From Petrosia ficiformis (Eukaryota > Porifera > Demospongiae > Haplosclerida > Petrosiidae), in assembly GCA_947044365.1 (NCBI GenBank), contig OX345638.1, forward strand, positions 4,786,201 through 4,850,200: a stretch of DNA of 64,000 nucleotides. Direction: 5' to 3'. Shown one piece after another: positions 23,961 to 36,100 of the stretch. A program made the translations under genes and the position numbers. The notes below the pieces were generated by a model. It was given only the letters and a program-made list of their open reading frames with translations, was not told the origin of the DNA and did not search any database. Within the stretch, counting starts at the first letter, position 1. Every line of letters starts with the position of its first letter.

Positions 23961-24404
23961 GTACATGTGTCTGCATGTACATGTACGTGTATTTAATTAT
24001 GCATTAAGTAATAATTATACTATAGTATATACACTCCCACCCCTCTCCCTTTTCAGACATATATCTATGTACATGTACAAATACAATTGTATCCCAGTAT
24101 CACTTATACTAAAAAGCTTACTAGACTATCTCATATCACTAAACCTTTTATGAAACATATCTTATGACAGCTCAAGAACTTATGTTACTATAACTCGTAA
24201 GTTGAGTATGATTTAATATTCTATTCTCTTTGTGTGTGATTAGGGCGTACGTATCTAATTATTTATTAAAACATAATAATGTACATGTATAGAAAGATTA
24301 TACTATACTTGTAACATCTGTATGGGAAATTTGAGTATGATTTCTCATGCATAAGCATACATACATGTACATACCACTTACACACAATAGTCATAATTAT
24401 ATAC

Positions 24405-24620
24405 ATGTAAATGATGTTTTAATACACACACACACACACAAATTCATTTATCCATTATATAAGTACAGACATACAATTTCTAACACGCACACATTAGTAT
24501 ACATACATATAGTCTTTAATACACACCTGATACACTTGCACACACAAGCAAACACACACACACACACACATAAACATGTACATGTACACACACACATATA
24601 TACACACACAAATTGATTTA
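24405..24620. repeat. CA-rich microsatellite cluster
   Basis: Several (CA)n and ACACAC runs (24425-24440, 24550-24575, 24588-24610) with short AT-rich spacers. A Thr/His frame here is an artefact. Confidence 0.85.
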
Positions 24621-25194
24621 CATACAGTCATACATGCACCTACATGTATAGGCATATACATGTACAATGTATGTCAATAAAAAGTCACCATACAGTACAG
24701 TAATTATACTCATTATCACATTGCAGTACTTCAAAAGTGGTTTGACAAATTGACAGTAATTGGTGTACTTGTCAATTGTACACCAAGGTAGTTAATTAAT
24801 ATACTATACTGACAGTAGAACTAAGGTAATTACTGTTACTATTTGGTGACTTTTTATTGACGTAATATATATACATGTATATATGTATATATACAGTCAT
24901 GCACATAATTATGTGCCTATATGCACTGTCCAAAGTTTAGTTTGTATATGATCAAGTGATGTGTTATTTCAGGTGATATTAATCTGTAGAATGCAAACAC
25001 AGTGTCTCTTGTAATCCCAGGTGTAAAACAAACTACTATATGACAGGTTGACTAACAATCTGTGTGTGTTTAGTCCACAATACGTTAGTTTACATTTCCA
25101 GATCATCATGTACTAAGGGCTTGTATTGAATTATTATTAACAACTTTGTGGTTTATATTTATTATACATGATGTTATAGGAGATGTAGAAAGAG

Positions 25195-25225
<31 letters not shown>

Positions 25226-25345
25226 CACCTGAGACAATGGAAAAATGAAAAAGAGAGTTGCCTCAGGTGGGATTCGAACCCACGACACTCTGTACTCCAG
25301 ACAGATGCTCTACCAACTGAGCTACCAAGGCAGCTCAGCTGGCAG
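25195..25345 (-). mobile_element. tRNA-derived SINE
   Basis: On the minus strand 25261-25336 folds as a type I tRNA. Box A is TAGCTCAGTTGGTAGAGC, the anticodon stem TCTGT/ACAGA encloses loop CTGGAGT (nominal anticodon GGA), and box B is GGTTCGAATCC in a GTGGG/CCCAC T-stem. The acceptor stem TGCCTTG/TGAGGCA has two G-U pairs. It runs on into AACTCTCTTTTTCATTTTTC, CATTGTCTCAGGTGTC and a (TTTC)n tail, as in SINEs. A serine GGA tRNA would need a long variable arm, but here it is five bases, so a tRNA-like head is likelier than a working tRNA gene. A truncated copy lies at 22935-22978. Confidence 0.75.
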
Positions 25346-25529
25346 GGTCCGAATCAAACATCTCATACGCCTGTATGAACAGGGTAACTGAACGCTAGGC
25401 ATTAGGTGAAGGCCGGGGTAATGAAACCACCAATTGTCTTTTTTATTATCTGTCCTCTTTTAGTAAAATGTTTGAGTTATTGTTTAGTAATCCTGTTTGT
25501 TTGTTTAATTGATTGTAAACAAACGTTAT

Positions 25530-25775
25530 TTCTGAATGAGTGTCTGTGTCTGTGTCAGTGTATGTGTGTATGTCTATGTGTGTATGTGTATCTGTGTGTG
25601 TGTATGTCTACATGTATGTGTGTATGTGTGTCTGTGTCTGTGTCTGTGTCTATCTGTCTGTGTTTCTACATGTATGTGTGTGTGTTTGTGTGTCTGTGTG
25701 TCTGTGTGTGTTTCTGTGTATCTGTGTCTGTGTGTCTCTGTGTTTATTTGTTCTCTGCATGTATTTGTGTGTAAC
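25530..25775. repeat. TGTGTC/TGTATG microsatellite
   Basis: An imperfect GT-rich run with TGTGTCTG and TGTGTATG units. It opens Cys/Val frames on the plus strand and Thr/His frames on the minus strand, none real. Confidence 0.9.
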
Positions 25776-26880
25776 AAATGATGATAAAAGACGGAATTTG
25801 CTTCCTCAATCTAGTTCAATATCATATGGCATAGTCTGCAGGACAGTAACCACATACTGTATATAGTGTGACATTGTTAAGGTTTTCATATACATGTACA
25901 TGTAGGGGTTTTTGTGAGCCTCCCTAACAAAAACTCCGATAATTATGAAACAATCATGTGAAGCACATTAATCCTGGGAATGTGTCGGGAGTATGCACTC
26001 CCATTCAATTTAGACTCTTTAGATAACCTCTTTAGATAAGGTTCCTTCTGGTGGCTTATGGGGCCACAGAAGACTTGTAGCTGAAATGTTGTTGCATGTT
26101 GATATTAAATCTAGTTGGGAAACTGAAGTTGGAGTGGGCCCCTGCTATATGGAACCATGATTGTATTATTATAAGCCAGTTGGGTTTTTACTTGCTTAGT
26201 TAGATGGAAGACCTTCTGCAAAGGGCTGGGAAAAAGCTTCGAACATTTGAACCTTCATTCGTTTGGTATGCAAAATAAACATGTAGACATGTAGATATCG
26301 ACAATCTAAATATGAAATAATCGTGAATTTACAGACTGTACATCACACTTTTTATTCCCTTTAATTCCCTATTCATGTTGATACCTGATCTCCTGGCTGT
26401 TATTTTGTTGTACTACCCTATTATACTCCATTTATGAAGTGTGTGTCTGCACTGGATTCATATTCACAGCTTGTAGTATGATTAAATGTATGGCTAGTGA
26501 GTGATTCCTTGATTTGTGATATAAACAATAATTAATTGTATGGTGTTTTTACTGTTCGTTGTATGCTTTACAAGCATAAACAACCGGTAACACGGAGCAG
26601 GAAATTTATCTTCCTCCATTTAATTGAAATTACGATTGTACGTGTTTAGTTTCTGACATTAAATGGTATCCGGATACAAAGAAATTGATCCGGATGCTTA
26701 ATTAAACGGATAATTATCCGGATAACTGGGTATCCGTGCCAGCCCTAATTAATAGTAATTAAATGTATTGACAACCTTCTGTTATTTGTGAAATAAATAA
26801 TCATTAATTGTACATTGTATATGACAGTTAAGGTGACTGACTATATGTATATGATTTGTGATATACATGTACAAGTAAAT

Positions 26881-27311
26881 TAGGGTTGCACCCATACTAG
26901 TATAGGGATCTGAATAGGTGCCCATATTCAAGATATAGGCAGGGTATCGGTATAGGCAACTGCATTGCCTATACATTGCCTATATACAGCTTACATAATA
27001 TTTTTCAGGCTTTGCAGCTTACATTATTGTCAAACTGCACAAGCACAATCTGAAGACGTGTGCAACTAAGGCTGAATATGCCTGTAACTACATGTACTTT
27101 GGGCTGAATGTGGAGCACACGAACAATAGAATAATTAACACTGTACCATGTGTGAATAGTTGTAAACTAGATAAATGCAACTACATGGTGTACATGTATA
27201 TATTTCACACAGAAAATATCGGAATGGATCTGCATATAGGCAATATAGATTATGAAATATAGGCATATAGGCATATAGGCAAATTGCTGTATACATGTAG
27301 GTGCAACACTA
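26881..27311. mobile_element. hAT-like non-autonomous element with 8-bp target duplication
   Basis: Left end TAGGGTTGCACCCATAC and right end (reverse complement) TAGTGTTGCACCTAC are inverted. The flanks AAGTAAAT and ATGTAAAT match at 7 of 8 bases. Both the TAGGGTTGCA terminus and an 8-bp duplication are usual in hAT elements (family knowledge). The interior is rich in TATAGGCA repeats and lacks a transposase. Confidence 0.7.
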
Positions 27312-27875
27312 ATGTAAATAGTTATTAATTGTATGAACATGCAGTAATGTGCCAGGTTGTGTGATTTAATTTTGTCCCAATTTGTGAAAACCACCCTTGT
27401 GGCACAATTTCTTATCATTAAACACTTAATTATTATTATTTTTCACAAGTACCATGTGGCTGGCTCTATGATTTTGTAATTTTTTTATTCAATTCATGAA
27501 GCGATGATATTTGATAGTTATTCTGCCATTTTGTACTGGTACTAGAGAACGACCAAAATCAAATGACTGAAACATCAAAAATGTCAGAGCCAGACACAAA
27601 TACACAATGAGCACTTGCATGTGCATGTACCATCCCTTAGGTTGTCAAAATAATAATTTATTTATTTATAATTATTTTTATATTCTCACTACAAAAGTAT
27701 CCAAGATGAACAATTTCTTGTGTACATGTACATAATCTCTCTTCACACTTCTGCATGTGCAATTAATTGATTGTGAAGTAATTATGCAACGATTATTGTA
27801 AGTACATGTACATGTAGTTACAATTTATCAAACAATCGATTGTATTTAATGTATTAATATTCTTTTTCTCTTTAG

Positions 27876-28659
27876 CCACAATGAACGTCGTACTCAGTGG
27901 GAGGATCCACGATTACAAATGATGGGGATATCTCGTCCTACAGATCATACTGGCACACCCCCTGGCTTTGCACAAGCATTTCCACAACCTTCATATAATC
28001 AAGGACAACTCAGTCATCATCAACCACCTCAAATTGGCCACCCACATTTCACATCTCAATATCATCACCATCCAATGCGTCACATGTCCAATAACCAATC
28101 TTTAGATGCCAGTCACATGACTGGAATGGGTGGAATGGAAGGAGATCACAGATCACATGTCCATCAACTAAGGCCTCATCACCATTATTCTCAGTCATAT
28201 GGTGGCCCTATGCATCACATGACAGGACACGGCTCGATGGGTCATTATGGACATGGCAGTCATGGACAGCTTCAGGGTAAACGTTCGTATGACTTGACAA
28301 TGATGGATCCAAAGATTCCTGTTGGCTTACATGGTGATCCATATCTAAGTGAACATGCTCGACAAGCGTCACATGACTCTGGACTCGGTTACCCTGTCAC
28401 ACCATACCAAACTGATCAAAATATGATGGATTTTGATGAAGGTTATGAAGCAGGTTTACATACAGTAGGTCATGTTGGAACCAATCAAGGCGTCACACAA
28501 GAGCCAAATATACAGGGTGCCTCGAATCATAGTTTGTTGGATCAATTACCAGGAGCTGGAGAAATGGACCAACAGCAAGCCATGGACTTTGGTAGCGACA
28601 TGTTGGATTTTAGTAACCAAGGTAACAATCACTTGTTTGGAGCAGGGCAGTGGGTATGA
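27876..28659 (+). CDS. YAP1: YAP/Yorkie transcriptional co-activator, exon 2
   Basis: Completes codon 121 and encodes residues 122-381. The WW domain ends NHNERRTQWEDPR (second Trp at 129, Pro at 132). Only one WW domain is present, whereas many YAPs have two. Residues 150-260 are rich in His, Gln, Met and Gly. At 281-292 HARQAS followed by HDSGLG matches the second LATS site and phosphodegron of vertebrate YAP (HSRDES, DSGLS). The LATS consensus H-x-R-x-x-S is intact, but the Ser at the end of DSGLS is Gly. YPVTPYQTDQNMMDFDE follows, like the vertebrate SVPRTPDDF stretch. An acidic/Gln transactivation-like tail ends QWV, comparable in place to the TWL PDZ ligand but without Thr. Exons total 1146 bases including the stop. 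Confidence 0.93.
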
Positions 28660-30175
28660 TAAACTACACAATCGTATCAATATTAATCATTAATTTCATT
28701 TCTCTTTGCTTTGGAACCTATATTTCCGTCTTGTCCTTTCTATCTTTTCTGATAGTATCGTATTCTTCATAACTTTATTAATTCAGTCATCAATCGCATG
28801 GTACTTTCCATGATTCAATATGAGTATTATGACTATCAATTGTTAGTTCTTACCTTTCATTCCCGACACACCCCAAAAAAATGAGTTGAATGTATGTAGT
28901 TTTAACGTGAAATTAAATAAATGGAAATGAATAATTTAATTTTTTTATATTTTCGTTTAAATTAATAATAATTATTCTTTATTTTTCTTATGTTTTTTTA
29001 TCATGTGACTTTATCATTAATGTTTTGGGTTTATCTTTCTACCTTACCTACGTTTTGCTCTTCTGTTTTCGTTTTGTTTGTGTTTTTACCATTAAGTGTC
29101 ACCATTATTTTTCATACATGTAGTTGAAATAATTATTATGTAATTAAAATTCATTTTATTGACATCCTTCTAATATACACAGCTTCTACCATAGGGTGAT
29201 TTGACCAGGCATTATATAAACCGTGGTTGGTAGTTGTATAATTAAATATGACTCAAAATTAAGAAAGTAGTGGTTAGGGAAATCACGCTTTGTGCTCAGG
29301 GGGTCTGCCTCTTACCGATAGTTTCTCTATTGCAGTGAATTTCAAGAAACAGTGAACATGGTTAATTCATCCCGTAACCACACCATCTGCAATATAATTA
29401 TGGTATGTATCTTCACTGAAGGGTGTGGTACAGGATGTAATAAATATGAGATTTTTTAGGAGGGTCTCATGTAGGTAGGGGTAAATTCAAAACAAAGTTT
29501 CCTGGATATATCCATCCCAGCATGAAACATACTCAGATTCTGAATCAGAAATCAGGCTCCAGACCAGCTGTCGCTTCACTTGGCATTATGTACATAGCAA
29601 CCTTCCACCCTTGTGCCATGTTAAACACATACTGTACTGTAAAAGTGGTACATACTTACTAAATGTTTGGTTTGTATAGTGAATTCTAATGTACCAAGCG
29701 AGCCCCTATCCCTCTCAGTTTCAGTTTCAGTTCTCTCACCCAGGTTTCTCCCTAAAGATTTTCGTATTACTCTTATACTGCAAAAGTAAAGTTTGAAATA
29801 GCTACTCAGCTGTGATTTTAAAGGTTTTATTGAAAAAAGTTTTTTACGCCCTTGTGTACATTCAACCTCTGCAGGCCTGTTAGTTCAATGGTGACAGAAT
29901 TATGATAGCTAAACAGAGCTTTTAAATTTCTTTTAAGAATAAAGAAATTGAAATTAATTTTTAATTATTAACAGTTTGTTATGCATTGCAGTTGTGAAAA
30001 AATGCCTATAATAATAATAATTATTATTATTATACTATATAATTTATAATAATGATATAAATAATTATTACATGTACATGTATCTAATAATTATTAATCA
30101 AACTGCTATAATAATAATCATGTAGTGTATAAGTGCATGGCCTAACTGTATTTATAACTCATCCACAGCAACTCG
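28660..30175. repeat. YAP downstream spacer, duplication copy A
   Basis: Contains the YAP 3' untranslated region and the space to the convergent secreted-protein gene. Copies lie at 51323-52709 (B) and 53697-54888 (C). Shared landmarks are CTATCTTTTCTGATAGTATC (A and B only), TTGGGTTTATCTTTCTACCT, GACCAGGCATTATATAAACC, GAATTTCAAGAAACAGTGAA, and AATCATGTAGTGTATAAGTG. No coding frame is recognisable. Confidence 0.85.
28916..28921 (+). terminator. Possible YAP polyadenylation signal
   Basis: AATAAA 257 bases after the YAP stop, followed by T-rich sequence at about 28939-28965. It is the best candidate for 3' end formation; no transcript evidence is available. Confidence 0.5.
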
Positions 30176-33100
30176 TTAATCTTCTGCAATCAAGGTTGCA
30201 TGCCCACCATTAGTTACGGCTGTATTCATCATTCGATCATCAAAGTAACTTGCAATGCCATAGCCTTTAGTGCATTCCAGGTATTATCAACAGATGGTTC
30301 TGAGTCTAATTTCTGATAACTTGACCAACATGCAGGATCTCTACATTTTTTATAATATGTTGGACTGTATGCTTCCCAAAACTTTCCTTCCAAATCACTT
30401 GGTGCATTTCTGGACAAAGGAAATTTCACTTGGCCGACAATAATATTGTGTCCATAGTGACGAAATAAGTGAAAGTAGGTTCCTCTCACTGCATGTTCTG
30501 AATAACCGCTAACGTCATCATAAACAATAACCACCCAGTAAATGGTACCATATTTTTCCATTAGAAATGTATTGAGATGATCAGCCAAATCATAATGACT
30601 TTTCCCTGAATGAGTTTGACTTTCTGAAGTTACATCTTGTTTCCAAGCCTCTCCTGAGACAATAATAATTAATATTGTGAATAAATATAATAATTAATAA
30701 TTAAAACCTACCATCACAGAATGGATGAGTTCCAGTCCATCCACTACTTGTACATGTTCTTGAAGTTGACCCAATCATAGCATATCCAGGATTACATGAG
30801 AAGGAACAAGTATCTCTTTCATAATCCTGGTTGCAGTCATTTCCATTGGGCAAACTGAGTTCGGTACATCTGTATCTGCACTGGATTCTATCATTACAAT
30901 CTTGTGTACTACTGGACAATTGAATGGGGTTTGTATTGCTCACTGGGACTTTTGTTGATCGTAATGATGTTGCACTTGAGAAGATTGATGTGGTATACTG
31001 TCCATAGCCCAATGTAGTACATTTATCATCAGCAACATCTTGTTGTGTGACACACACCCTATTAGTAATTCCATCCACTATAATAGAGTAAATACCATTG
31101 TAATTGTCAGATCCATCTGTGAGGCTCCCTTGCCAATAACAATATATTGTACTTCCTATTGCATAGGCATTTGTGTCACTTGTACCCAGCAGATTACAAG
31201 CTTGTTTACGATAAATTAAAGGATGCATAAGTTTACTAGCCCAAGATGAAAAACTATACCTTACATCAGCAATAACATAATACAACTGTTCAATGATGTT
31301 GTAAACTTCAATTATTGGCTGACACGTCTGATGTACATTCCATAACCCATTTTGACACAGCAGTTCAATACTATATGGACTATAATAGTCATCCTGGATG
31401 TATATAGTATCCCGAGTAACATGTGAGGGTAACACTAAACCCAGAAGGAAATATGCCTGTAAGAGTATACTCCCCAAACTCCTGTGGGAGCAAATCAGGA
31501 CAAACTTTTGCCACACAGCGCACATCAGCATTAGGATCCCAATATATTGATTCCTGCCCTCCTACACTTTGCACCCTCATGCATGTTTTCTGTATCGGTC
31601 CCTCTAGTTCATATCCACTAGGACATGAATAGAATGCAGTATCTCCAACATAACCTGTTGTTATACTTACTTCACCAAATGCAGGAGCTGTTAGAGTCTC
31701 ACATGTTGGCTTTAAGTGACAGGTTTGAAGAGCAGGACTCCAGTCAGCAGTACTCAAACTGCAAATACTGCTAAACGAATCTACATCTGCTCTCACTTCA
31801 TACCCATGATGACAATGCCATGTGTACACATCACCGCCATCTACAACTAAGTTGGCATTTTCAATTATTGGTGTAACGCATGTAATTTCAATACAACTTG
31901 GAAGCTCAGAGCGTGGTTCATTACATACTGCTGTGGAACTACCTACCAAACTATAGCCAGCATCACAATGAAAGTGTGCAACTTTGATTTGCTGTGAATT
32001 CAGCTCAAGCTTTTCTATATGAAGATGAGAGGAAAGATCAAGGAAGTTCGAACAAGTAGTCATGGTTGTCCTTAATGTAACCTGAGGAGTTGAATCACTA
32101 ACAACATCATTGATCTGAGATTTCAGAAAAACTGTGTAAGATGTGTCAGGATTCAAACGATGTGTAGTGTATGTTAATGAAGTAGTAGTGAATTCATAAT
32201 TTTCATTTCCTTGTTGATTTGATACTGTTATGTTATATTGATAATTGTTGACATTTGGGTCTGTATCAACAGACGGAGGATCCCACACTGCAGTGAAGCC
32301 ATTGAAATACGTTGAACTGATTCTGAAATTAGTTGGAGGATTAGGTATAGTAGCAGCTGAAATGATGTTAGACAGTCCAGCAACAATATGACAAGATGTA
32401 AGCTTTACCATAAACTTATTATCTGTGCCTGCTTCTAAATTAGTGATTTCTATAATCATTTCAATCTTGTCTGTTACTCCTGAGGACAGAACTAGTGGAT
32501 GGTATGTGATGGAGTCGTTCTTAATGTGAACATATTCTAGTGTCACACGATGTGATGAAGCTATATATAGAATAGAAGAATTGTATGTCAATCGTAAGCA
32601 AATTTTATGTTGCTCTGTGCAATATACACTGAGAAACTGTTCATTCTCAAGTGTTGCCACAAGAGGCCCAAACTGACTATCGATTTCGGTAAATTCTTCC
32701 TCTGTGACAAATTCATCTGAAAATTTAATAGCTAAATGCTGATATGCTGTATTCCTCAACCAATAAGCCAACGATATTTGGAGATAGATTTCATCACATT
32801 GCAATCTGGCAACTGCCTCGGGAGTGTTAATATCATAAGAAATTACTATTTCTAGTTCTTCTCCCACAAAGAAATAGCACATCTGAGTTGACAAAGTTTT
32901 ATTCATCATTAACAGATCTATTTCTTCATCTGTTGCAAAATTGTTTATAATTTTGGGGCCAAATGCATGATCAAACTGATAAATATCAGATCCCAATCCT
33001 CCTTGAAGGATATCCTCACCACCCATTGGTACAATGTAATCACTACCTCCATATCCTCTAATAATATTATCATCATCGTTACCATGTAAAAGATCATCGA

Positions 33101-36100
33101 ACTCGGAACCTAATATGTTCTCTATGGATTCGTATGTACTCCTTCTGCATCAGCTCCAAATCCAAAACCAACCATGATATTGACATGTACTCCATTTAAA
33201 TATTTTCCACTGAACACAACTGTGTCTGAACCTTCTCCTCCATCAATAACATCTGCTCCATACCACCATATATCGAATCATATCCCAAACCACCTGATGA
33301 AACGTCATCACCATCACCACCAAATATCTGATATATAATCATTGCCATCTAATCCTATTAAAGTCTCATTACCCACTCCACCAATAATAGTATCATTTGC
33401 ATTACCTCCTGTTATCTTTGTAGATTTTGAACTACCCTCAATTCTGTTCTCTGCTGTTCCGGAACCAACAATTACGACAACATCTTTGTATAATGAATCA
33501 TAATCACCCAGTATAATTTGACTGAATGGTGAAGAAGAGAAATCAACCATAATGATCTCCATATATGGATACGTTTCTGTTAGTTTAAACATGACATTAT
33601 CGGCACTGTGAACCATTAAATGTTGATAAGCTTCTCCTCTGAAGTAATCAATGATTATTATTTTTACAGAGTCATTTTGGGATGAGGATGTTAAAATGAC
33701 GTGGTCAGCATCTCGCAAAATGTAGATGTCGCTAAACAAAACTCGGAATAACACATGATCTAATTCTCCATCTTCAGCGTAATTTTCAATCTGATTGTAG
33801 AAACCATAGTCATAACCCATTACGTAAGTGTCAGTTCCATTTCCTCCTGCTAAATTCTGGTATCCATATGGATTATCAGGACCAGGATCAATGTAGTTAT
33901 CGCCAGCGTTTCCAATTACATGAATACTACAAGCATCTGTGTTTGCTACGAATCGTTCCACATTTACATTCGATGGTGTAGTAAGGTCAATAATGTCTAT
34001 CTCTCCTCCACAGTCCTTATCTGATTCGATTTCACTTGGCAGGATTTGACCATTTGTAGTTTGAAATTCTTCCTTTGATTCAGGCAAGAAGGCAAGCACC
34101 TTGTCACTAGTTTTAATCATTAAGTGAGTGTAGTTTGAGCCTTGAAACCATTTCTTAAGAAGTACATATTTCATTTTATCAGCTTCATCATCTTGGCACT
34201 TTATGAGCAAATCATTAGAACAGTGGTACATAGAAAGATGTATATTCTCACTATCGCATTCAAATAGAATCATATCGAATTCTTGTAGTTCGTTGTAATT
34301 TTCTATAGTAGCAGATACACAACCAGATTTTATTACGTAAGTATCTTTCACACCATTTCCTCTCAGAATATCTGAGCCTCCAGTACAGCTCATTACATTA
34401 CCCCATTCATTTCCCCTAATAACATCATTATAGGGCGAGTCAAAAACAGACTTAACCTCCTGTGCTGTTTCTACATCTATCACTATATCTTGACTATTGG
34501 TTGGGTTGTTTAGATCAACTATCACTCTATTTGTATTTTTTTTCAGATCAATGGTGACTAGAACTTTTTTTGGTAGTCCTTTGGTTATGTCTGTTTCCAC
34601 AAAGAAATTAATCCAATCCTTGGATATAAAGATGGCATGTCGATTTGCCTCATTGGAGAACCATGAAATCACAGTAATTTTGCTTTCATCAGGGTTGAGT
34701 GAGTCATACAACAAAAGATCTAACTGAGATTTTTCTATGCGTATCTGTGTGTATGGTATTTCAAAGACAATGGAATCCTCTTCTTCATCGGTGGCACTGT
34801 TATCTATTCGATCGACTCCATCTCCTTCTTTTATGAGATATACATCTACTCCATCACCACCTTTGAGGTAGTCATTGCCAAGACCACCTTTAATAACATT
34901 GTTTCCATCACTTCCGACTATGGTATCATCGTAATCAGACCCAGTAACCTGTTGTACATTCGCAAAAGAGCCTGTCAATTCAATATTTTGCCTGCTTTTG
35001 CTTCGAAAGAGATCCACAGATACGGCGTCACAAGTAACCTGGTATTCATCCGCACTTATTTCTGTTTTTGCAATTTGAATACCAACACCATCTTTAGTTG
35101 TAAGATAGATGTGACGATGAAACTCCTCAATGCCAGAGACGAACCAGTTTTTCAGTTTAATAGAGTGAGTGTTACAATAACTAACAATTATATCTTCACT
35201 GTCTCTGTAGCAATGGAGATTAGAGTAGCTGACATTGAGAAACAAAGTGTCCATCTCCTCATCTAGAGCAAAATTATTGATTATAGCTCGTCCTCCTGCG
35301 GCTGGAACAAAGTACACATCATTGCCTTCATCACCATAAACATGAGAAGATTGAGGGCCTAGGAAGAACTTGTCATCTCCTCCTCGACCATACAAGTCAT
35401 AATTATAACTAGATAGGAAGAGTTTCAGTTCGGTATTGTCACTTGTTGACTCACATTCTTCTGTATTTCTTCTCAAATGCTGGTGCAGCTGAGAGTGTTT
35501 CGATCTCATTGCTCTCTTTCTTCTCTGCATTGCAAAAAACTCATTATCTTTATCGTTCCCAGTGTATACTCCATAACGAGATGATTTATGTGCTTCAAAA
35601 CAATCAATAACATCAAAATGTGCTACAGGAATGAACATCCATAGCTTGGCTGTTTCCCGTCTGTATACAGGATGAGATAATTCACCTACTCCCAGAATAA
35701 TAGTACTGACAGGACGATCGAATGAAAATGTTTGTGCTAACAGTAGGAGCATGAGTACCTGTTCGAACAGTTGGTAGGGCTACGGTGAATAACATTCCGT
35801 CTTCATTGAGTTTGACGTCAATAAAACCTCCAAATTCCGATGAGATACCAGCTGTAAAATCGATAGTGCCAACTTGATTTCCATCTTCATCCTCTCCTTT
35901 GAAAGTTAGCTGAAAATAATTTGCTGGATTTGAGAGGTTTCTTAATAGTTCAAAATTATGTGCTTGCTCTTTTTGAAGTTCTCTCATCTGTCTTCCAAGT
36001 CCAAGAGTTAGTACATCAACAATACCATTTGCAAATCCCTTCATAAAAGCATAAAGTTGGACTGCAAAGCCTTGTCCTTTTACTTTGTCCAATTCTTCTT

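Larger units (their letters stand above)
11132..27875 (+). other. YAP intron, 16.7 kb, interrupting the WW domain
   Basis: The donor is GTGAGT after 11131. The acceptor is a polypyrimidine run ending TTTAG at 27875. Splicing restores an Asn codon and the WW-domain core FINHNERRTQWEDPR. The intron carries no recognisable gene. It is filled with minisatellites, TA, GT/CA and ACATGT repeats, several TIR elements and a SINE, listed separately. The parts not listed (mainly 11140-11960, 12200-12960, 14000-14480, 17590-17800, 18240-18580, 20100-20550, 20900-21580, 22510-22740, 24170-24400, 24700-25090, 25870-26640, 27320-27870) are AT-rich with no feature I can support. Confidence 0.9.

Noticed and set aside
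25261..25336. Functional tRNA-Ser(GGA) gene
   Set aside because: The variable arm is only five bases, the acceptor stem has two G-U pairs, and the sequence continues into a SINE-like tail shared with another locus.
25406..25866. Cysteine/valine-rich frames that look like a small secreted Cys-rich protein
   Set aside because: Composition follows the TGTGTC microsatellite; no splice or signal context.
26641..26750. Second hAT-like element ending in GTATCCGTGCCAGCCCTA with ATCCGGAT palindromes
   Set aside because: Only one end is recognisable; no matching left terminus or target duplication found.
34497..35266. Plus-strand frames opposite the large secreted-protein gene (also 37142-37576 and 59759-60133)
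   Set aside because: They are antisense shadows of the coding sequence with no independent features.
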